Assembly (NCBI RefSeq): GCF_000813145.1
Contig: NZ_BAZF01000011.1
Coordinates: 46,774-110,773 of the forward strand
Origin: Geobacter sp. OR-1
GTDB lineage: Bacteria > Desulfobacterota > Desulfuromonadia > Geobacterales > DSM-12255
Reading direction: 5' to 3'
DNA length: 64,000 bases
The notes under the pieces were generated by a model. That model did no database searches, was not told the origin of the DNA, and worked only from the letters and a program-made list of their open reading frames with translations. Of the stretch, positions 43,154 through 52,573 are shown in pieces. The translations under genes were made by a program, and so were the position numbers. The stretch's first letter is position 1, and every line of letters starts with the position of its first letter.

Positions 43154-43205
43154 AAAAAAGGCCGATGAAAACAGCTCATCGGCCTCCATTATCTATGGTC
43201 AGCTT
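43154..43205 (-). promoter_or_regulatory. Repeated leader element with terminator, marH-like distal copy
   Basis: AGCTGA, stem CCAT, loop AGATA, stem ATGG, A, GGCC. The CCAT/ATGG change keeps the stem paired relative to CCAG/CTGG. The terminator GGCCGATGA/TCATCGGCC (43160-43184) ends in TTTTTT. It lies about 50 bases upstream of the proximal copy. Confidence 0.8.
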
Positions 43206-43260
43206 ATGTTAATTAGTGGTTACAGCTAAATAATCTATGTATCAGCTATATTTTATAGAC

Positions 43261-43289
43261 AATTTATCAGTGGCGCCTGTCGTTGTCAA
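43261..43289 (-). promoter_or_regulatory. Sigma70-type promoter for the nitrogenase-like operon
   Basis: TTGACA (43289-43284), a 17-base spacer and TAAATT (43266-43261). The predicted start near 43254 puts both leader elements in a 5' UTR of about 240 nt. The 353-base gap 43015-43367 holds this promoter and the leaders and no gene. Confidence 0.55.
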
Positions 43290-43367
43290 GCGCAAATATC
43301 ACCTGTCCGCAAGTTAGTTTGTCATCCTTTTTTTGCTGGTTACCAGATTGCACGGGCTCTAACCTTT

Positions 43368-44666
43368 TTATGAGACGACGGGTGAAACGACAATCCGGTC
43401 AGTTCCTTCCCGCTTGTCCGCAAGAAGCCTGAGACCGGCAATCTGCACAAGAATAAATACCCCCAGGCCGATCAAGATCAGATCAAATGGATTTCCTCCG
43501 GGAACGGATGTTCCCATGTGCGACAGCAGCGCCGCTAGGGCGAATCCCGACAATCCGGACCCCATGGACTGAGTTGCCGAGACCAGGGCATACGCGATGG
43601 TGCGCTGCGCTCCACGGCAAATCTGAAAGGATTGCGAGGTAGTTGTCAGGCCGAGGGTAGACGAGGTCAAACCCAGAATCATTGAGGTGAAAACACCGGC
43701 AGCCAGCGGCGGCAGATGGAACAGAACCCGGGCCGGAAAGGAAAGCAGCGCCACGGCAAAACCGATGTGGCAGAGCAAAAAAACCCGGCGCGGCCCGAGA
43801 CGATCGATGAGACGTCCCATGAATTTGAACGCGGTTAGCGAACCGAGCATGCTCCCCACGGTGAGAAATAGAATCTGATTGTCGCCCAGTCCGCAGCCTC
43901 GTACCGCCGACAGCCGCAGCATGTCCTGACCATTGCCGGTCACGCACACCAGCAGGAGTAAATACGCCAGATACGGCGCAAAACCGGGCAGTGTAAGCGC
44001 AAATTCGACTGATTTTATCAGATTTAAGGGTTTGCTTTCCGCAGCAGGAGCATTGGGAATATCCTTATAAAAGAAGTAGCGGCACCCTACCGACAGCCCA
44101 CCTAAACATAATACCGTCTGATAAATCCAGATTGGCGTCCTGGCTGAAAACAGGAAGGCAGACAGGATGAAAAATGCCAGCGAAACAATCTGCCAGGAAA
44201 AACGTATCACCCCGAAAAAACGCCCCGTATACTCGCTCGGGACGATATGCGAAAGCAGCGAAAACCAGCCGGTATTAAAAAATGCCGCACCGAACATATG
44301 TATCACCAGGCCGGCAAGAATTGCCGGAAGAACCAGGCTTGGTTCCGCATCACGCAGGAATGCCCCGCCGACAACAAAGCTCAAACCCAATATCATCAGG
44401 AAATTGCCCAGATTACCAAAACGTTTGATCCCGGCGCGATCCGCGCCCCACGCCACCGGAATGGACAAAAACGAAGACAGGAATGGTGTAATGTTCAGTA
44501 CCAGCAGAATGACCGCAGGTTTCATCCCCATAGCGTTAAGATAGAGCAGTAAAATCCCGCCGGAGATCATCTGCTGGCTGAGCATGCCGAAGCATTGGGC
44601 AAAAATGGCGGAACGCATGGCAGAACGACGGTCCGAAGGGATTGATGACCAATCAGCTGCTTTCAT
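43368..44666 (-). CDS. MFS transporter (12 membrane segments)
   Basis: A 432-residue major facilitator. It starts MKAADWSSIPSDRRSAMRSA; segment-linking motifs include WGADRAGIKRFGNLGNF between helices 2 and 3 and FMGRLIDRLGPRRVFLLCH in the second half. It is the last gene of the operon ATPase-permease-SBP-SBP-MFS. The substrate is unknown; export of a product or import of a related compound is possible. A weak hairpin lies between it and the preceding SBP gene. Confidence 0.85.
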   Translation of the reverse strand: MKAADWSSIPSDRRSAMRSAIFAQCFGMLSQQMISGGILLLYLNAMGMKPAVILLVLNITPFLSSFLSIPVAWGADRAGIKRFGNLGNFLMILGLSFVVGGAFLRDAEPSLVLPAILAGLVIHMFGAAFFNTGWFSLLSHIVPSEYTGRFFGVIRFSWQIVSLAFFILSAFLFSARTPIWIYQTVLCLGGLSVGCRYFFYKDIPNAPAAESKPLNLIKSVEFALTLPGFAPYLAYLLLLVCVTGNGQDMLRLSAVRGCGLGDNQILFLTVGSMLGSLTAFKFMGRLIDRLGPRRVFLLCHIGFAVALLSFPARVLFHLPPLAAGVFTSMILGLTSSTLGLTTTSQSFQICRGAQRTIAYALVSATQSMGSGLSGFALAALLSHMGTSVPGGNPFDLILIGLGVFILVQIAGLRLLADKREGTDRIVVSPVVS

Positions 44667-44744
44667 TAGGATACCTCATCACAATCAGACAGCCGCAAGG
44701 CTTGATACACTGAAGGCTTTTCCACCTTCACCCTAAGCTTCTTT

Positions 44745-45788
44745 TCAAATATTCTTGTACTTCGGGTTGAATTCGTTGGTGTAGATATCGGAAGGCTTGA
44801 TCTGGCCCGGCTTCAGAATCCCGGTTTCGGTAAACTTTTCGATCCAGAACTGGATATCCCGGTCGGCAATGAACTGATTTTCCGGTGACCAGCGTGGCCC
44901 CCGGTAATAATTGGCCTGTTCCGGGTTACCACCTTTTGCTTCCGTTATCTCCGCATAAACGGCGCGGACACGGTCAGGATTCTTCTGATACTCGCCCCAC
45001 ACAATGTACCTGGCCGCATCAACAGCCTTCAGATACTTCCTGACAGCACCCGGATGCTCCTTAATAAATTCCTCCCTGAATCCCTCGCTGGTGGTGAGCA
45101 GGGGCAGGTTCCCGCGTGTCTCGAAACTGCTGGTGCCCGGTATTCTTCTCACCCCGCCCTTGTCGAGAGCCCGGTCGAACTGGGCTCCGCCGCTGGTTGT
45201 CCAGGCAACCGCATCCGCCTGTCTGCTCCGTAATACCTGTTCCTGGTTCTCCGCAGGGACCACTACCAGCTCCACCTGATTGATCGACAAGCAGTTCTGC
45301 TTAAGGAAGGTTCTGATGATAAAATCCGCCTCGGCGCCCAATACGTTGACAGCGATCTTCTTGCCGACCAGATCCTTGATGGTGTGAATATTACTCTCCT
45401 CAAGGACCAGCAGACCGGAATGTTCCGGCTTTTCCGTAGCGGATCCGGGGAACAGCAGTTTCACCTTTGCCCCTTTACTGATGGCATTTACCCAGACCGA
45501 TATCGAGCCACCGGCTACGTCGATATTGCCGGCAAGCAGGGCCTGCATTGTTACCGTGCCGCCACCGCCACCCTGAATCGGAATCCGCTCAAGCGATACC
45601 TCTTCTTCCTTGAGGATATCTCTTCCGGTCAGTTTTTGTGCGAGTTCAAAGCTGTTGGGGGTCGTTGTGGACTCACCGACCTTGATGGCAACTTCCTTTT
45701 CAGCATGGCTCTCCTTCGAGGTGAGAAACCAGCCTCCGCCGGCAATTGCTACGGCAACAGCCAGAATAATAATTTTTGTGGTTTTCAT
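44745..45788 (-). CDS. NMT1/SsuA-type substrate-binding protein (module 3, copy B)
   Basis: A 347-residue periplasmic protein. The N-terminal hydrophobic stretch IIILAVAVAIAGGGWFL is followed by a possible signal cleavage at ESHA-EKE, or it may serve as an anchor. SsuA-class features are GTVTMQALLAGNIDVAGG, LVGKKIAVNVLGAEADFIIR and EQVLRSRQADAVAWTTSGG. It is a close paralogue of the SBP gene 10 bases upstream, so the importer may accept two ligands. It ends NEFNPKYKNI. Confidence 0.88.
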   Translation of the reverse strand: MKTTKIIILAVAVAIAGGGWFLTSKESHAEKEVAIKVGESTTTPNSFELAQKLTGRDILKEEEVSLERIPIQGGGGGTVTMQALLAGNIDVAGGSISVWVNAISKGAKVKLLFPGSATEKPEHSGLLVLEESNIHTIKDLVGKKIAVNVLGAEADFIIRTFLKQNCLSINQVELVVVPAENQEQVLRSRQADAVAWTTSGGAQFDRALDKGGVRRIPGTSSFETRGNLPLLTTSEGFREEFIKEHPGAVRKYLKAVDAARYIVWGEYQKNPDRVRAVYAEITEAKGGNPEQANYYRGPRWSPENQFIADRDIQFWIEKFTETGILKPGQIKPSDIYTNEFNPKYKNI

Positions 45789-45798
45789 TTAGACCTTC

Positions 45799-46848
45799 CT
45801 ATTTTTTGGACAACGGATTGAACTCATTGGTAAAAATGTCCGTCGGCTTGACCTGCCCCGGCTTCAGCAAGCCGTCCTCGATAAAACGATCAATCCACCA
45901 CTGAAGATCTTTTTCAACGATGAGCGGGAAATCCGGGGTCCAGCTGGTTGCCTGGTAATACTTGGCCAGGCGGGGGTTACTCCCCTTTTCCGCCGAGATT
46001 TCGCCATACACCCTCTTCACCAGCTCCGGGTCTTTCTTATACTCGGCAAAAATTATGCGACGTGCCGTATCGTAGGCTTTGATATACCTCCTGACGGTAT
46101 CGGGATGCTTTTCGATAAAATCGTTGTGAAAACCGATGCCAAAAAGGATTGCCTCTCCTTTGGTCTCATAATTTCTCGTGCCGGGAATCTCGCGCACCCC
46201 GCCCCTTTCAACGGTCATGTCAAAATATGAGCCGCCGTTGCTGGTCCATGCCACCGCATCGACCTGTCTGCTGCGGAGCATCTGCTCCTGGTTTTCAGAG
46301 GGGACGACAACCAGTTGCACCTGCGAAATGGCAAGTCCGTTCTTTTTGAGATACTGGCGGATGACATAATCAGCCTCCGCGCCCAGTACGTTGACCGCAA
46401 TCCTTTTGCCGGCAAGATCCTTGATTGTGCGGATACTGCTCTCCTCAAGAACCAACAGCCCGCTTGTGCCGCTCTTGTTGTCTTTTGTCGACACGGTCGT
46501 GCCGAGCAGCGCCTTGATCCTGCCACCACTGGCAACGATATTTATCCAGGCCGGCCAGGCAGAACCGGCGGTATCGACATTCTTCGCCAAAAGCGCCTGA
46601 AGCGCTGTCGTGCCGCCGCTACCACCAGCGACACTGGGAACCGGCGCAAGCATTACCCCCTCTTCTGCAAGGATGTCTCTACCGGTCAATTTTTTTACCA
46701 GCTCCCACTGATTTGGCGAAGTGGTTTCAAACACGCGGATCGCGACATCCCCTGTCGTTGCCTGGCTCTTCTTGGTGAAGAACCATCCCGCACCTGCTAT
46801 TGCTACGACGATAATCGCTATGGTCAATATCTTGATCTTATTGCTCAT
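45799..46848 (-). CDS. NMT1/SsuA-type substrate-binding protein (module 3, copy A)
   Basis: A 349-residue paralogue of the next gene, sharing LAGKRIAVNVLGAEADYVIR, EQMLRSRQVDAVAWTSNGG and the C-terminal TDIFTNEFNPLSKK. The N-terminus has a hydrophobic stretch (ILTIAIIVVAIAGAGWFF) that is a signal or anchor. It lies 18 bases after the permease. The tandem pair probably arose by duplication. Confidence 0.88.
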   Translation of the reverse strand: MSNKIKILTIAIIVVAIAGAGWFFTKKSQATTGDVAIRVFETTSPNQWELVKKLTGRDILAEEGVMLAPVPSVAGGSGGTTALQALLAKNVDTAGSAWPAWINIVASGGRIKALLGTTVSTKDNKSGTSGLLVLEESSIRTIKDLAGKRIAVNVLGAEADYVIRQYLKKNGLAISQVQLVVVPSENQEQMLRSRQVDAVAWTSNGGSYFDMTVERGGVREIPGTRNYETKGEAILFGIGFHNDFIEKHPDTVRRYIKAYDTARRIIFAEYKKDPELVKRVYGEISAEKGSNPRLAKYYQATSWTPDFPLIVEKDLQWWIDRFIEDGLLKPGQVKPTDIFTNEFNPLSKK

Positions 46849-46866
46849 TGTTTTCTTCCTCCGTTT

Positions 46867-47733
46867 TTACCCGATGACCCCGCTGCCGAATTCACCCTTC
46901 CAGTAGGTTGCCTTCTTTTCAAACCAGACCAGCAGATAATTGATCGTCAGGCCCAGTATGGCCAGGGTCAGAATTCCGGCATACATCTCAGGGATCATGA
47001 AATTGAACTGGGCATTCTGGATGAAGAAACCGAGTCCGGTTTTGGCGCCGATCATCTCGGCGGCGATAACGACCATCAGAGCTATTTTCGCCCCCATGCG
47101 TGCACCGACGACTATGGATGGTATGCTGGCCGGAAGAATGATCTTCCTGAACAGGTCCCGGTCGGAAACACCCATTGATTTGGCTGCCTTGATATAGATC
47201 GGGTCAACGCTTTTCACTCCGGTAATCGTATTCATCAGGAGCTGCCAGCTGGCGCCATAGAATATGATCGCAATCTTGGACGCCTCGCCAAGCCCCAGCA
47301 GCAGGAGAAAAATCGGCAGCAGGGCAAAAGTGGAGGTATTCCTCAGGCTCTGCATCAGCAGATCGGTATACCGTTCAAACCTGCTGTACCACCCCATCAG
47401 GAAACCGAGTGGCACGGCGATCAAAACTGCCAGGCCGAAACCGATCAATGACCGTTGCAGGCTGACCAGAACATGCAGCAGCAGTTTCCCCGACACGGTC
47501 AGGTCGAACAGGGTCTTGATAGTCGTTGAAAAGGCTGGAAGAAACAGCGGATCGATAAGGCCCAGTCGCGGCAAAGCCTCCCAAACCGCAAAAAAGGCGA
47601 GCACCAGCGGAATACCCTGTGACCATTTGTTCAGCCCTTCAAACAGATGCTCAAACCGCTTTATGTAACTGCCGGAATCAACTGTCGGGGTTTTCAGCCC
47701 TGCTTGGGACGCTGCTACCAGCTCTTCTGACAT
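46867..47733 (-). CDS. SsuC/TauC-type importer permease (module 3)
   Basis: A 288-residue permease with six membrane segments and the EAA loop AAKSMGVSDRDLFRKIILPA. About 40 hydrophilic residues precede the first helix. GGAGATG lies upstream of the ATG. It works with the ATPase encoded 34 bases upstream and one or both of the following binding proteins. Confidence 0.9.
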   Translation of the reverse strand: MSEELVAASQAGLKTPTVDSGSYIKRFEHLFEGLNKWSQGIPLVLAFFAVWEALPRLGLIDPLFLPAFSTTIKTLFDLTVSGKLLLHVLVSLQRSLIGFGLAVLIAVPLGFLMGWYSRFERYTDLLMQSLRNTSTFALLPIFLLLLGLGEASKIAIIFYGASWQLLMNTITGVKSVDPIYIKAAKSMGVSDRDLFRKIILPASIPSIVVGARMGAKIALMVVIAAEMIGAKTGLGFFIQNAQFNFMIPEMYAGILTLAILGLTINYLLVWFEKKATYWKGEFGSGVIG

Positions 47734-47767
47734 GATTCATCTCCTTTATTTTGGAATTGATATATGG

Positions 47768-48604
47768 TTATCCGGCAAAACCCGGTGCAAGTTTCCAGTC
47801 CTGTTGCGCCTTGTTCACTTCGGCCTTGAGCGCATCCCAGACCTTATGGCGATTGGCGGCAAATTCATTGCTGGAGCGGACATCTCCGTCTCTCGGTCTC
47901 GGCAGATCGATCTCGATGATATCTTTTACCTGGCCGGGCCGCGCAGTTACCACCGCAACCCTGTCCGCCAGAAATACCGCCTCGTCGATACTGTGCGTGA
48001 CAAATATTACGGTCGTGTCGGTACCTTCCCAGATCCTGATCAGCTCGTTCTGGAGGATTTCGCGTGTCTGGGCATCGAGCGCGGCAAACGGTTCGTCCAT
48101 AAGCAATACCTCGGGTTTGGTGGCAAGCGCCCGTGCTATGGCAACCCGCTGCTGCATCCCGCCGGAAAGCTGGTAGGGAAAGCGGTCTTCAAAATCTGAA
48201 AGACCGAATATGGCCAGCAGCTCGCGAGCGGTTTGTACTCGCTCCTCCGGAGGCACCCCGCGCGATTCCAGGCCAAATTCAATGTTTGAAAGAGCGGTTC
48301 TCCAGGGGAAGAGCGCGTACTGCTGGAAGACATATCCGGTTTTAGCGCTTGGCGCCTCGATCACCTTGTCGTCAAGATAGACGACCCCGCTTGTCGGTGC
48401 GCTCAGACCACCGACAATATCGAGAAATACGGATTTGCCGCTGCCGCTCGGCCCTACCAGCACCAGGAATTCACCCTTTTTTATCTTCAGGTCAAAACCG
48501 TCCAGTACCTCAATTTCATTGGAGATGACCCCGTTGTTGTTGACCTGTTGGCCATGTTTGAGCTTGAATTTCTTTTTCAGATCTTTCGAGACAATAATGT
48601 CCAT
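47768..48604 (-). CDS. SsuB/TauB-type importer ATPase (module 3)
   Basis: A 278-residue ABC ATPase: Walker A GPSGSGKSVFLDIVGGL, signature LSGGMQQRVAIARAL, Walker B VLLMDEPFAALD, H-loop VTHSIDEAV. The ATG at 48604 has AAGGAG at good spacing and is preferred to 48634. It is the first gene of its operon, behind two tandem leader elements with terminators. Confidence 0.9.
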   Translation of the reverse strand: MDIIVSKDLKKKFKLKHGQQVNNNGVISNEIEVLDGFDLKIKKGEFLVLVGPSGSGKSVFLDIVGGLSAPTSGVVYLDDKVIEAPSAKTGYVFQQYALFPWRTALSNIEFGLESRGVPPEERVQTARELLAIFGLSDFEDRFPYQLSGGMQQRVAIARALATKPEVLLMDEPFAALDAQTREILQNELIRIWEGTDTTVIFVTHSIDEAVFLADRVAVVTARPGQVKDIIEIDLPRPRDGDVRSSNEFAANRHKVWDALKAEVNKAQQDWKLAPGFAG

Positions 48605-48696
48605 GACTAACTCCTTCATATTTGATGCGTTCAAAAACCAGCTGTTTCTATTAAGTTATTTCACAGGTGCAATCTGCCTGGTCATGAACTGACTAC

Positions 48697-48746
48697 AAAA
48701 AAAGACCAGGGACATTGTCCGTGGCCTCCAGTGGTCTGGTCAGCAG
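48697..48746 (-). promoter_or_regulatory. Repeated leader element with terminator, importer operon 3, proximal copy
   Basis: TGCTGA, stem CCAG, 4-base loop ACCA, stem CTGG, A, GGCC. A terminator hairpin (48704-48726) runs from GGCC to GGTC, then seven T. About 90 bases before the ATPase start. Confidence 0.75.
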
Positions 48747-48751
48747 CGAAT

Positions 48752-48804
48752 AAAAAAAACGAGGCCGGGGAACATCCCCGGCCTCCTGTGTGTCAGGTCA
48801 GCCC
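48752..48804 (-). promoter_or_regulatory. Repeated leader element with terminator, importer operon 3, distal copy
   Basis: GGCTGA, stem CCTG, loop ACACA, stem CAGG, A, GGCC. CCTG/CAGG is another compensated stem. The terminator hairpin 48761-48785 is GC-rich and followed by G and eight T. A TTGACA at 48862-48857 is a possible -35 box; the -10 is unclear. Confidence 0.8.
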
Positions 48805-48900
48805 GATACTTCTTCAAATCTATATGCTATATAGTTATTTCACTTATGGCAATAAATGTCAACAGCTTTTTGGCATGCTGATTATAAACGTGCAATATAG

Positions 48901-50661
48901 TCAGGCAGCCTCATGCAGCTGCATGAGGCCTGACTGGTGCAACCGCCAGTAATTTCCCTGCCTGCGCAGCAGATCGCCGTGCGTCCCCCGCTCGACTATT
49001 CGCCCCTGCTCCAGGACACAGATCAGATCCATCTGCTGAATCGTTGAAAGCCGGTGCGCAATCACCAGCAGGGTACGACCTTGTGAGACGCGGTGGATCG
49101 CTTCCTGAAGCACCTCCTCGGTGTTTGAATCAAGGCAGGCGGTCGCCTCGTCCAGAATGAGAATACGCGGATCAAACACGAGCACCCTGGCAAAGGATAG
49201 CAGTTGGCGCTCACCGGCGGAAAGCGTACTCCCCCGCTCGGACAGAACGGTGTCATACCCCTTGGATTGACGCAGGATAAACGGTTCGGCGCCGATGATA
49301 CGACACGCCTCGCGAACCCGCTCCGCGGATATCTCCGGCTGAAAGAAACGGATATTGTCCGTAATGGTGCCGGAGAAAAGCGTCACATCCTGCTGAACGA
49401 TGCCGACCGAGCGCCGCAGGTCTTCGAGAGGCCATTGACGCACATCGACACCGTCAATTATGACCGCCCCCTCCGTAACATCGTAAAACCTGGTCACCAG
49501 GTTCATGATCGACGACTTGCCGGCGCCGGTCGCTCCGACAAAGCCGATACGCTGCCCCGGCTGAATCGTAAGGGAAATATCATGCAGGACCGGGTAGCCG
49601 GGGCGATAGGCAAGTGATGCGCCAGCCAGCTCAATCTTCCCAATCACCTCCGGAGCAGCTGCGCCTTGCGCCTCCTTGATGTCCGGCGTCTCCTGCAGGG
49701 TGACCGAAATCCGCTCAACAGCAACAATGGCCGATTGCAACGCATTCATCTGCTGCGAAATGGTGCTGATCGGATGGAAAAATCGACGGATATAGCCGAC
49801 AAACGCATACAATACCCCAAAGGAAACGGTCCCCTTGATAACCGCGCCGCCGCCAAACCAGAGCAGCGTGGCAATGCCCAGATCGCCCAGAATTTCCGTA
49901 ACATTGAAGAACGAGAGGATGTAACGGTTTTCAATGATGGTGGCCCGCATCAGCGCCTTGTTGCGCTCGTTGTAACGCTGTTGCTGCTTTGCTTCCTGAT
50001 GAAAAATCTGGATGATCGCCATGCCGCGCAGATTCTCGGCCAGAAACCCGATGGCGATACCGAGCCGGTTTCTGACTTCGGCATTGACCTTGCGCAGTCG
50101 TTTCTGAAATATCACTGTAATTCCAGCAACCAGCGGAATCAGCAGGAAGCAGTAGAGGGCGATGGTCACGTTCAGGCGCAGCATGAAAAACATGATCAGA
50201 ACCAGAGAAAAGCTGCCGCGGACGATATTGGCCAGAAACTGGGTAAAAAAGTTGTTCAGCGCTTCCGTATCACTGACCACGTTGGTGATGATGCGCCCCG
50301 AACTGTTCTGGTCAAAATAGCGCAGCGCCAGCCGCTGGATATGATTGAACAGGTCAATGCGTATTTTTCTCACGATGGACAGCCCGACCTGCTGGAGCAT
50401 GATCTCCTGATAGTAGGTCATGGCGCAGCCGGCAAGGATCAGGGCGAAGTAGGCCAGTGCCATACGGATAATGGCGGTAGTGTTAGGCGTCGGCACGGTG
50501 ACGTACTTGTCAATCGCCTCTTTGACTAGATACGGCTGCACCAGATCGATCAGCACAACCGCGATAACCAGGCTGCCGACTACAGCCAGACGGCCACGGT
50601 AGGCACTCAAATAGGGAAGCAGGATTTTCAGGGTTCCGCGTAGCGCAGTCTTGTTTTTCAC
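48901..50661 (-). CDS. ABC exporter half-transporter, catalytic-site subunit
   Basis: A 586-residue type IV ABC exporter (six membrane helices, then an ATPase). Walker A is GFVGATGAGKSSIMNLV, the signature is degenerate (LSAGERQLLSFAR), and Walker B ILILDEATACLD keeps the catalytic Glu. Its start overlaps the stop of the partner gene by 4 bases, indicating a heterodimer of the TM287/288, BmrCD type. Substrate unknown. Last gene of the radical SAM 3 operon. Confidence 0.9.
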   Translation of the reverse strand: MKNKTALRGTLKILLPYLSAYRGRLAVVGSLVIAVVLIDLVQPYLVKEAIDKYVTVPTPNTTAIIRMALAYFALILAGCAMTYYQEIMLQQVGLSIVRKIRIDLFNHIQRLALRYFDQNSSGRIITNVVSDTEALNNFFTQFLANIVRGSFSLVLIMFFMLRLNVTIALYCFLLIPLVAGITVIFQKRLRKVNAEVRNRLGIAIGFLAENLRGMAIIQIFHQEAKQQQRYNERNKALMRATIIENRYILSFFNVTEILGDLGIATLLWFGGGAVIKGTVSFGVLYAFVGYIRRFFHPISTISQQMNALQSAIVAVERISVTLQETPDIKEAQGAAAPEVIGKIELAGASLAYRPGYPVLHDISLTIQPGQRIGFVGATGAGKSSIMNLVTRFYDVTEGAVIIDGVDVRQWPLEDLRRSVGIVQQDVTLFSGTITDNIRFFQPEISAERVREACRIIGAEPFILRQSKGYDTVLSERGSTLSAGERQLLSFARVLVFDPRILILDEATACLDSNTEEVLQEAIHRVSQGRTLLVIAHRLSTIQQMDLICVLEQGRIVERGTHGDLLRRQGNYWRLHQSGLMQLHEAA

Positions 50662-52520
50662 GCCGCGTCCTCCGTCGCCCCTGCTTCAAGCTGTTCCATT
50701 TCTTCATCGATATTCTTTTCGCTCTCCGCAACAGGCCCAAGAAGGTCCTCATCAATGCCGGCTCCCTGCGTCAGATCCATACCGGCCTGCATGTACCACT
50801 GACCGGCATACACGCCGCACATGGCAATAAGCTGCCGGTGACTCCCCCGCTCGATGATTCGTCCCTGATCCAGCACCAGGATCTCGTCGGCATGCTGCAC
50901 TGCGCTCAAACGATGGGAAATGATAATGGTGCAATTGCCGCTGCCGGAAGCTGCCTTGGTCATGTTACGCAGGTTATGCAGGATCTGCCGTTCCGTGGTG
51001 GTGTCAATGGCGCTCAAAGAGTCGTCGAGGATCTGATAAGGAGCGTCCTTGTAAATCATGCGGGCAATGGCGACCCGCTGTTTCTGGCCGCCGGAAAGCC
51101 GTACCCCACGCTCACCGATCTCGGTATCAAAGCCTTCGGGGAAATTCAGGATGTTTTCATAAACAGCGGTAATTCTGGCGCACTGTTCCGCGCGCTCCCG
51201 GTCGGGGTAATCATCGGAAAAACAGATATTCTCCAACACCGAGGTGGAAAAGAGAAAACCGTCCTGCGGCACATAGGCAATGCCGTCTCTAAGGCGTGCC
51301 AGAGGGTAGCTCAATATATCGTGGCCACCAATGGCCACGGTCCCTTCCGGTGGTTCGTAGAGCCGCAGCAGCAGATCGGCCAGGGTGCTTTTCCCGCTTC
51401 CCGTGGAGCCGATGATGCCGAGAGTCTGACCCGGCCTGAGCGAGAACGAAATATCTTCCAGCACCTGCCGATCCGTACCCGGATAGGTGAAGTTCAACCC
51501 CTGCACGCGCAACTCTCCCTGCAGCGGTTGATCCACCAGCACTCCCGGGCGGTCAACGACATCCGATTCGACATTCAAAAGCGTTTCGACCCGCTTGATG
51601 GAAGCGCTGGCGCGCTGCACGATATTCAGCACATTGCCGAGCTGCTCCATCGGCTGACGCAGCATGGCGATATACAGGGTAAAAGCGACAAAATCCCCCA
51701 GAGTGACCAGATGCAGCGTCACCAGGACCCCGCCATAGCCAAGGACAAAGACAAAACCGAGATTGACCATTAACGGCACCAGCGAGCTAAACAGGGAGGA
51801 AAGGCGCACAAAGCGCATCTTTTCCGTAACGATATTGTCTACATTGCCGGTGAAGCGGCCGATGACCACCTGCTCCGTGCCAAAGGCCTTGACGGCGCGA
51901 ATCCCGTCAATCACCTCTTCAACGATCTGGGACATGCTGCCCAATGCCTCCTGGGAGCGTTGCGACTGCTTCTTGATCTTGGGGCCGAGCCATTTCACCA
52001 GCAGCGGGATCGCGAGTATCGGCCCAAGACCGGCCAGCGACAAGCGCCAGTCCACGTGCATCGCCATCAGATAGACCACCCCCGCCAACACTGCCAGGCC
52101 GCTGAATGCCTGACAAATACCCATTGAAACCAATTCCCGGACCACCTCGACGTCACTCAACGCATGGGCGACCAGATCGCCGACGCTATGACGGTGAAAA
52201 TATGCCGGTGACAGGGAATTCCATTTTTCAAACAGTCTTCGACGGAGTGTATAGGTCAGGGTTCGCCCCCTCTGGTGGATCAGGAGGCGGCCACCCCACC
52301 CGGTCAAGACGCGCAGCAGCCCAACGCCACAGATTATTTTGATGTAACGCGCCATTTCCGCCATGCTCAGCGTGCCACGCTGCAGCTGATTGGTTATATC
52401 TCCCAATATGCGCGGTATCACCGCCATCAGCAGACTTGCCAGAGCCACCATGATAATTCCGGAAAGAAATATGAACCAGTGCTGCCGAATGTATGAAGTT
52501 ACCAGGCGAAAATTTGACAT
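50658..52520 (-). CDS. ABC exporter half-transporter, degenerate-site subunit
   Basis: A 620-residue partner of the following gene. The start at 52520 (MSNFRLVTSYIRQHW) follows AAGGA; the reading from 52556 is less likely. Walker A is GIIGSTGSGKSTLADLL and the signature LSGGQKQRVAIARM. Walker B reads QILDDSLSAID, with Asp replacing the catalytic Glu, the hallmark of the non-hydrolysing site in heterodimeric exporters. An acidic tail follows. It begins 53 bases after a radical SAM gene. Confidence 0.9.
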   Translation of the reverse strand: MSNFRLVTSYIRQHWFIFLSGIIMVALASLLMAVIPRILGDITNQLQRGTLSMAEMARYIKIICGVGLLRVLTGWGGRLLIHQRGRTLTYTLRRRLFEKWNSLSPAYFHRHSVGDLVAHALSDVEVVRELVSMGICQAFSGLAVLAGVVYLMAMHVDWRLSLAGLGPILAIPLLVKWLGPKIKKQSQRSQEALGSMSQIVEEVIDGIRAVKAFGTEQVVIGRFTGNVDNIVTEKMRFVRLSSLFSSLVPLMVNLGFVFVLGYGGVLVTLHLVTLGDFVAFTLYIAMLRQPMEQLGNVLNIVQRASASIKRVETLLNVESDVVDRPGVLVDQPLQGELRVQGLNFTYPGTDRQVLEDISFSLRPGQTLGIIGSTGSGKSTLADLLLRLYEPPEGTVAIGGHDILSYPLARLRDGIAYVPQDGFLFSTSVLENICFSDDYPDRERAEQCARITAVYENILNFPEGFDTEIGERGVRLSGGQKQRVAIARMIYKDAPYQILDDSLSAIDTTTERQILHNLRNMTKAASGSGNCTIIISHRLSAVQHADEILVLDQGRIIERGSHRQLIAMCGVYAGQWYMQAGMDLTQGAGIDEDLLGPVAESEKNIDEEMEQLEAGATEDAA

Positions 52521-52573
52521 TGTAATCCTTCCGGTAGGCTGAAAGCGGGGCCTCAACTTTCAGCCTACCCTTG

